Source of the DNA: Pseudacidovorax sp.
GTDB lineage: Bacteria > Pseudomonadota > Gammaproteobacteria > Burkholderiales > Burkholderiaceae_C
Length of the DNA: 64,000 nt
Direction of reading: 5' to 3'
Assembly (NCBI RefSeq): GCF_017991995.1
Contig: NZ_JAGOPN010000007.1
Span: forward strand, 124,001 to 188,000
The notes under the pieces are model-generated. The model was not told where the DNA came from. It saw only the letters and a list, made by a program, of their open reading frames with translations, and made no database searches. Both the position numbers and the translations under genes were made by a program. Positions 61,565 through 64,000 of this stretch are shown here, piece after piece; position 1 is the stretch's first letter, and every line of letters begins with the position of its first letter.

Positions 61565-62671
61565 ATGCCTTTTGTGCCCTTGAGTCCGCTGCTCGCCGGC
61601 CGGACCGCCACCCGGCGACGCGTGTTGGCCCTGCTGGCTGGCGGGTTCTTGCCATTGCCTTCGTCCTGGGCGCTGCCTGCGCGCGCCCTGCACTTTCCCC
61701 GTGACCACGGCAGCCATCCCGGACTGCGCACGGAATGGTGGTACGCCACGGGGCATGCCGAGTCGCCGCAAGGCGCACGCTACGGCTTTCAACTCACCTT
61801 CTTCCGCTCGCGGGTGGACGGCACGCAGTCTCTGCGGTCGGCGTTCGCGGCACGGCAACTGCTGTTCGCCCATGCCGCGCTGACCGACCTGCAGGCTGGC
61901 AAGCTGCACCATGACCAGCGCATCGCCCGTGCCGGCTTCGGCATCGCCGAGGCTGCCGAGGACGACACGCACGTGCGGCTGCGTGACTGGTCGCTGGTGC
62001 GCAATGCCGACAGCGGTGCCTATGCCGCCGAGGCGCCGGGCGCCGATTTCGGCCTCTCCCTGCGCCTGCAACCCACCCAGGCCGTGTTGTTGCAGGGGAA
62101 GGCCGGCCTTTCGCGCAAGGGCCCCGAGGCGGCGCAAGCCAGCTACTACTACAGCCAGCCGCAACTGGCGGTGCAAGGTCGCATCGCCGTCAAAGGACAA
62201 GCACCCCTGCGGGTGGAGGGACGGGCCTGGCTCGACCACGAATGGAGCGAGGCGCTGCTGCACCCGCAAGCGGTAGGCTGGGACTGGATCGGCATGAACC
62301 TGGACGACGGAAGCGCCCTCACGGCCTTCCGCCTGCGCCGTGCGGACGGCAGCGCGCTCTGGGCGGGCGGCTCGTGGCGGCCGGCGGGCGGGCAAGCGCA
62401 GGCCTTCGAAGACAAGGACGTGCGATTCGAGCCGCTTCGGTTCTGGACGAGCCCGCTCTCGCGGGCACGCTACCCGGTGCAGTGCCAGGTCCATACACCC
62501 GCCGGCCGCTTCGAGGTCCGCGCCCTGGTCGACGACCAGGAACTGGACAGTCGCGCCTCGACCGGCGCCATTTACTGGGAAGGCCTGAGCGATCTGCTCG
62601 ACACGACCGGTCGCCGCGTCGGCCGCGGCTACCTCGAAATGACGGGGTATGCGCAGGCATTGAGGCTTTGA
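61565..62671 (+). CDS. Lipocalin-like / CrtC-type hydroxyneurosporene-synthase-fold protein
   Basis: A 368-residue secreted protein with a twin-arginine-like leader (RTATRRRVLALLAGGFLPL). It resembles the CrtC/AttH family: HPGLRTEWWYATGHAES, RYGFQLTFFRSR, GRAWLDHEWSEALL and IGMNLDDGSALTAFRLRR. Family members in non-phototrophs have unknown lipid-related roles and often sit with ABC transporters; here no transporter is adjacent. It ends just before a terminator hairpin facing the tRNA array. Confidence 0.75.
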   Translation: MPFVPLSPLLAGRTATRRRVLALLAGGFLPLPSSWALPARALHFPRDHGSHPGLRTEWWYATGHAESPQGARYGFQLTFFRSRVDGTQSLRSAFAARQLLFAHAALTDLQAGKLHHDQRIARAGFGIAEAAEDDTHVRLRDWSLVRNADSGAYAAEAPGADFGLSLRLQPTQAVLLQGKAGLSRKGPEAAQASYYYSQPQLAVQGRIAVKGQAPLRVEGRAWLDHEWSEALLHPQAVGWDWIGMNLDDGSALTAFRLRRADGSALWAGGSWRPAGGQAQAFEDKDVRFEPLRFWTSPLSRARYPVQCQVHTPAGRFEVRALVDDQELDSRASTGAIYWEGLSDLLDTTGRRVGRGYLEMTGYAQALRL

Positions 62672-62709
62672 ACGGCGGCAAGGCCCCTGCAGTGCACTGC
62701 GCAGGGCCC

Positions 62710-62746
62710 AAAGAAAAAGCCCTTGCTGCAGAACGGCAAGGGCTTT
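62710..62746 (-). terminator. Rho-independent terminator of the tRNA array
   Basis: AAAGCCCTTGC (62716-62726) pairs with GCAAGGGCTTT (62736-62746); on the minus strand a T-rich tract follows (TTTTTCTTT). It begins eight bases after the last tRNA-Asp. The stem may also slow transcription from the opposite gene at 61565-62671. Confidence 0.9.
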
Positions 62747-62753
62747 GGATGAC

Positions 62754-62830
62754 TGGCGGAGTGGACGGGACTCGAACCCGCGACCCCCGGCGTGACAGGC
62801 CGGTATTCTAACCAACTGAACTACCACTCC
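62754..62830 (-). tRNA. tRNA-Asp (GTC)
   Basis: 77 bases including encoded CCA. Acceptor stem GGAGTGG/CCACTCC, anticodon loop CTGTCAC giving GTC, and a normal T-loop (GGTTCGAGTCC). Identical to the copy at 63111-63187. Confidence 0.98.
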
Positions 62831-62877
62831 TGGCAGGCAGCATTGCGCTCTGTAGACAGAGCCAAGCGCTACGAACT

Positions 62878-62953
62878 TGGCGACCCTACGGGGATTCGAA
62901 CCCCGGTACTCACCGTGAAAGGGTGATGTCCTAGGCCTCTAGACGATAGGGTC
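62878..62953 (-). tRNA. tRNA-Glu (TTC)
   Basis: 76 bases including CCA. Anticodon loop TTTCACG gives TTC; stem CACCC/GGTGA-like; T-loop GGTTCGAATCC. Second gene of each three-gene block in transcription order Ala-Glu-Asp. Confidence 0.98.
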
Positions 62954-62974
62954 TAAACCTGGACTGGTTTGAAG

Positions 62975-63050
<76 letters not shown>

Positions 63051-63110
63051 ACTGATCTTGGCTTTCACCGAGACCTTGAGATCGAAGGCTTGCGCCTGCG
63101 AACTGGAATC

Positions 63111-63187
63111 TGGCGGAGTGGACGGGACTCGAACCCGCGACCCCCGGCGTGACAGGCCGGTATTCTAACCAACTGAACTACCACTCC
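63111..63187 (-). tRNA. tRNA-Asp (GTC), second copy
   Basis: Identical in sequence to the copy at 62754-62830; anticodon loop CTGTCAC. It is the last gene of the first block. Confidence 0.98.
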
Positions 63188-63234
63188 TGGCAGGCAGCTT
63201 TGCGCTCTGCTGACAGAGCCAAGTGCTACGAACT

Positions 63235-63310
63235 TGGCGACCCTACGGGGATTCGAACCCCGGTACTCACCGTGAAAGGGTGATGTCCTAGGCCTCTAGA
63301 CGATAGGGTC
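63235..63310 (-). tRNA. tRNA-Glu (TTC), second copy
   Basis: Identical to the copy at 62878-62953; anticodon loop TTTCACG. Confidence 0.98.
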
Positions 63311-63356
63311 AAAACCTTGGACGAAAGTCTTGCGACTCTCTACGACGACACCTTGA

Positions 63357-63432
<76 letters not shown>

Positions 63433-63481
63433 GTTTCGACCGACGCTTTTGACGTCGACCCTGTCAGGTGTCGAGCCTTGC

Positions 63482-63511
63482 ATTATATGCAGGTTTTTAC
63501 GCGTTGCGCAA
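63482..63511 (-). promoter_or_regulatory. tRNA array promoter overlapping the end of gltX
   Basis: On the minus strand TTGCGC (-35, 63506-63511) and TATAAT (-10, 63482-63487) are separated by 18 bases. The -35 lies inside the last codons of gltX (its stop is at 63497-63499). The perfect -10 fits a strong housekeeping sigma factor promoter for the six tRNA genes. Confidence 0.8.
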
Positions 63512-64000
63512 TCTTTCTTGCACGGTGTCCGGAGAAAAAAGCGCGAGCACGGCGTCGAGTGAAGGCGTCTGCGGCGTGCCCATCACCAGCACGCGCACGG
63601 GCATGGCCAGGGCGGGCATCTTGAGGCCGTGCTGGGCCAGCACTTCCTTGATCGCCGCGGCGATGGAGGGCTTGTCCCAGGCCGCCACTCCGGCCAACTT
63701 CTCGGCCAGCGAAGTGATCGCCGGGCGCACAGCGTCGGTGATGTGCTGCGCGCGATCCGCCTCGCTGGCGGTGACGGGCGCGTAGAAAGCCGCGCTCCAG
63801 TCGGCCAGTGCCACGGTGGTGTCGCAGCGATCCTTGAACAGGCCGCAGATGGCTGGCAGGCGCTCGTCCGCCGTGATGCCGCGCTTGGCAAGCTGGGCTG
63901 CCACCAGCGGCGCGAGCTGGTCGTCGGCCATGGCCTTGAGGTGCTGGGCATTCACCCAGCGCAGCTTGGCCTCGTCGAACTGGGCGGCGCTGCGGCCCAG
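63497..64000 (-). CDS. gltX: Glutamyl-tRNA synthetase, C-terminal part
   Basis: Only the last about 167 residues are in the window (frame continues past 64000). They form the C-terminal helical anticodon-binding domain, with WVNAQHLKAM and ADWSAAFYAP and the closing block GTPQTPSLDAVLALF, typical of GltX in Betaproteobacteria. The catalytic domain is outside. The tRNA-Glu genes it charges lie just downstream. Confidence 0.93.
   Translation of the reverse strand: MGRSAAQFDEAKLRWVNAQHLKAMADDQLAPLVAAQLAKRGITADERLPAICGLFKDRCDTTVALADWSAAFYAPVTASEADRAQHITDAVRPAITSLAEKLAGVAAWDKPSIAAAIKEVLAQHGLKMPALAMPVRVLVMGTPQTPSLDAVLALFSPDTVQERLRNA

Noticed and set aside
61346..62827. 493-codon minus-strand frame through the tRNA-Asp gene
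   Set aside because: It is antisense to the CrtC-like gene and its start lies inside tRNA-Asp (62754-62830), so it is not a gene.

Overview
The window looks like chromosome of a GC-rich betaproteobacterium of the Burkholderiales, most likely a Comamonadaceae relative (Acidovorax/Delftia/Comamonas-like). The etfBA, glpDRK, MoxR-DUF58-TgpA and tRNA Ala-Glu-Asp/gltX neighbourhoods support this. I assign it from gene content and codon style, not from a search. About half of the window is mobile DNA and half is ordinary host chromosome.

Positions 1-30471 are one end of an integrative and conjugative element (ICE) that resembles the Tn4371 family. Its tyrosine integrase (29089-30288) lies next to the octamer TTTTTCAT (30464-30471, minus strand), the target I recall for that family. 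The octamer falls in the T-tract of the etfA terminator, so the insertion leaves the terminator intact. The element continues leftward out of the window through a ParB-like gene, a DUF932 gene, a small hypothetical gene and a DUF2958 gene. Two gene-poor stretches beside them (3040-3749 and 4445-4909) carry repeated, covarying hairpins that look like structured RNA.

The ICE cargo (about 4.9-27.9 kb) is a four-part metal resistance island. It holds a copper/silver CusCBA-type RND efflux operon with small periplasmic proteins and a frameshifted MerR regulator; a lead module (pbrR, pbrA with four N-terminal metal-binding repeats, a signal peptidase, an undecaprenyl-diphosphatase, pbrT); a compact mer operon (merR, merT, merP, merA); and an arsenic operon (arsR, arsI, two arsC types, acr3, arsH and an unknown gene). 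Between this cargo and the integrase is a toxin-antitoxin-like pair, a truncated HigA-like gene and several perfect palindromes. The HigA truncation probably marks the cargo junction.

From 30.5 kb onward is host chromosome. It has electron-transfer flavoprotein genes, a mechanosensitive channel, a deacetylase-family gene, the MoxR/DUF58/transglutaminase operon, a lytic transglycosylase, a GAF histidine kinase and the glycerol-3-phosphate genes. Next come two related clusters of circularly permuted ATP-grasp, alpha-E and transglutaminase genes on either side of comEC. This is a widespread but functionally obscure predicted peptide-ligase system. The window ends with a tandemly duplicated tRNA triplet (Ala-Glu-Asp, twice) and the 3' end of gltX, which also contains the tRNA promoter.
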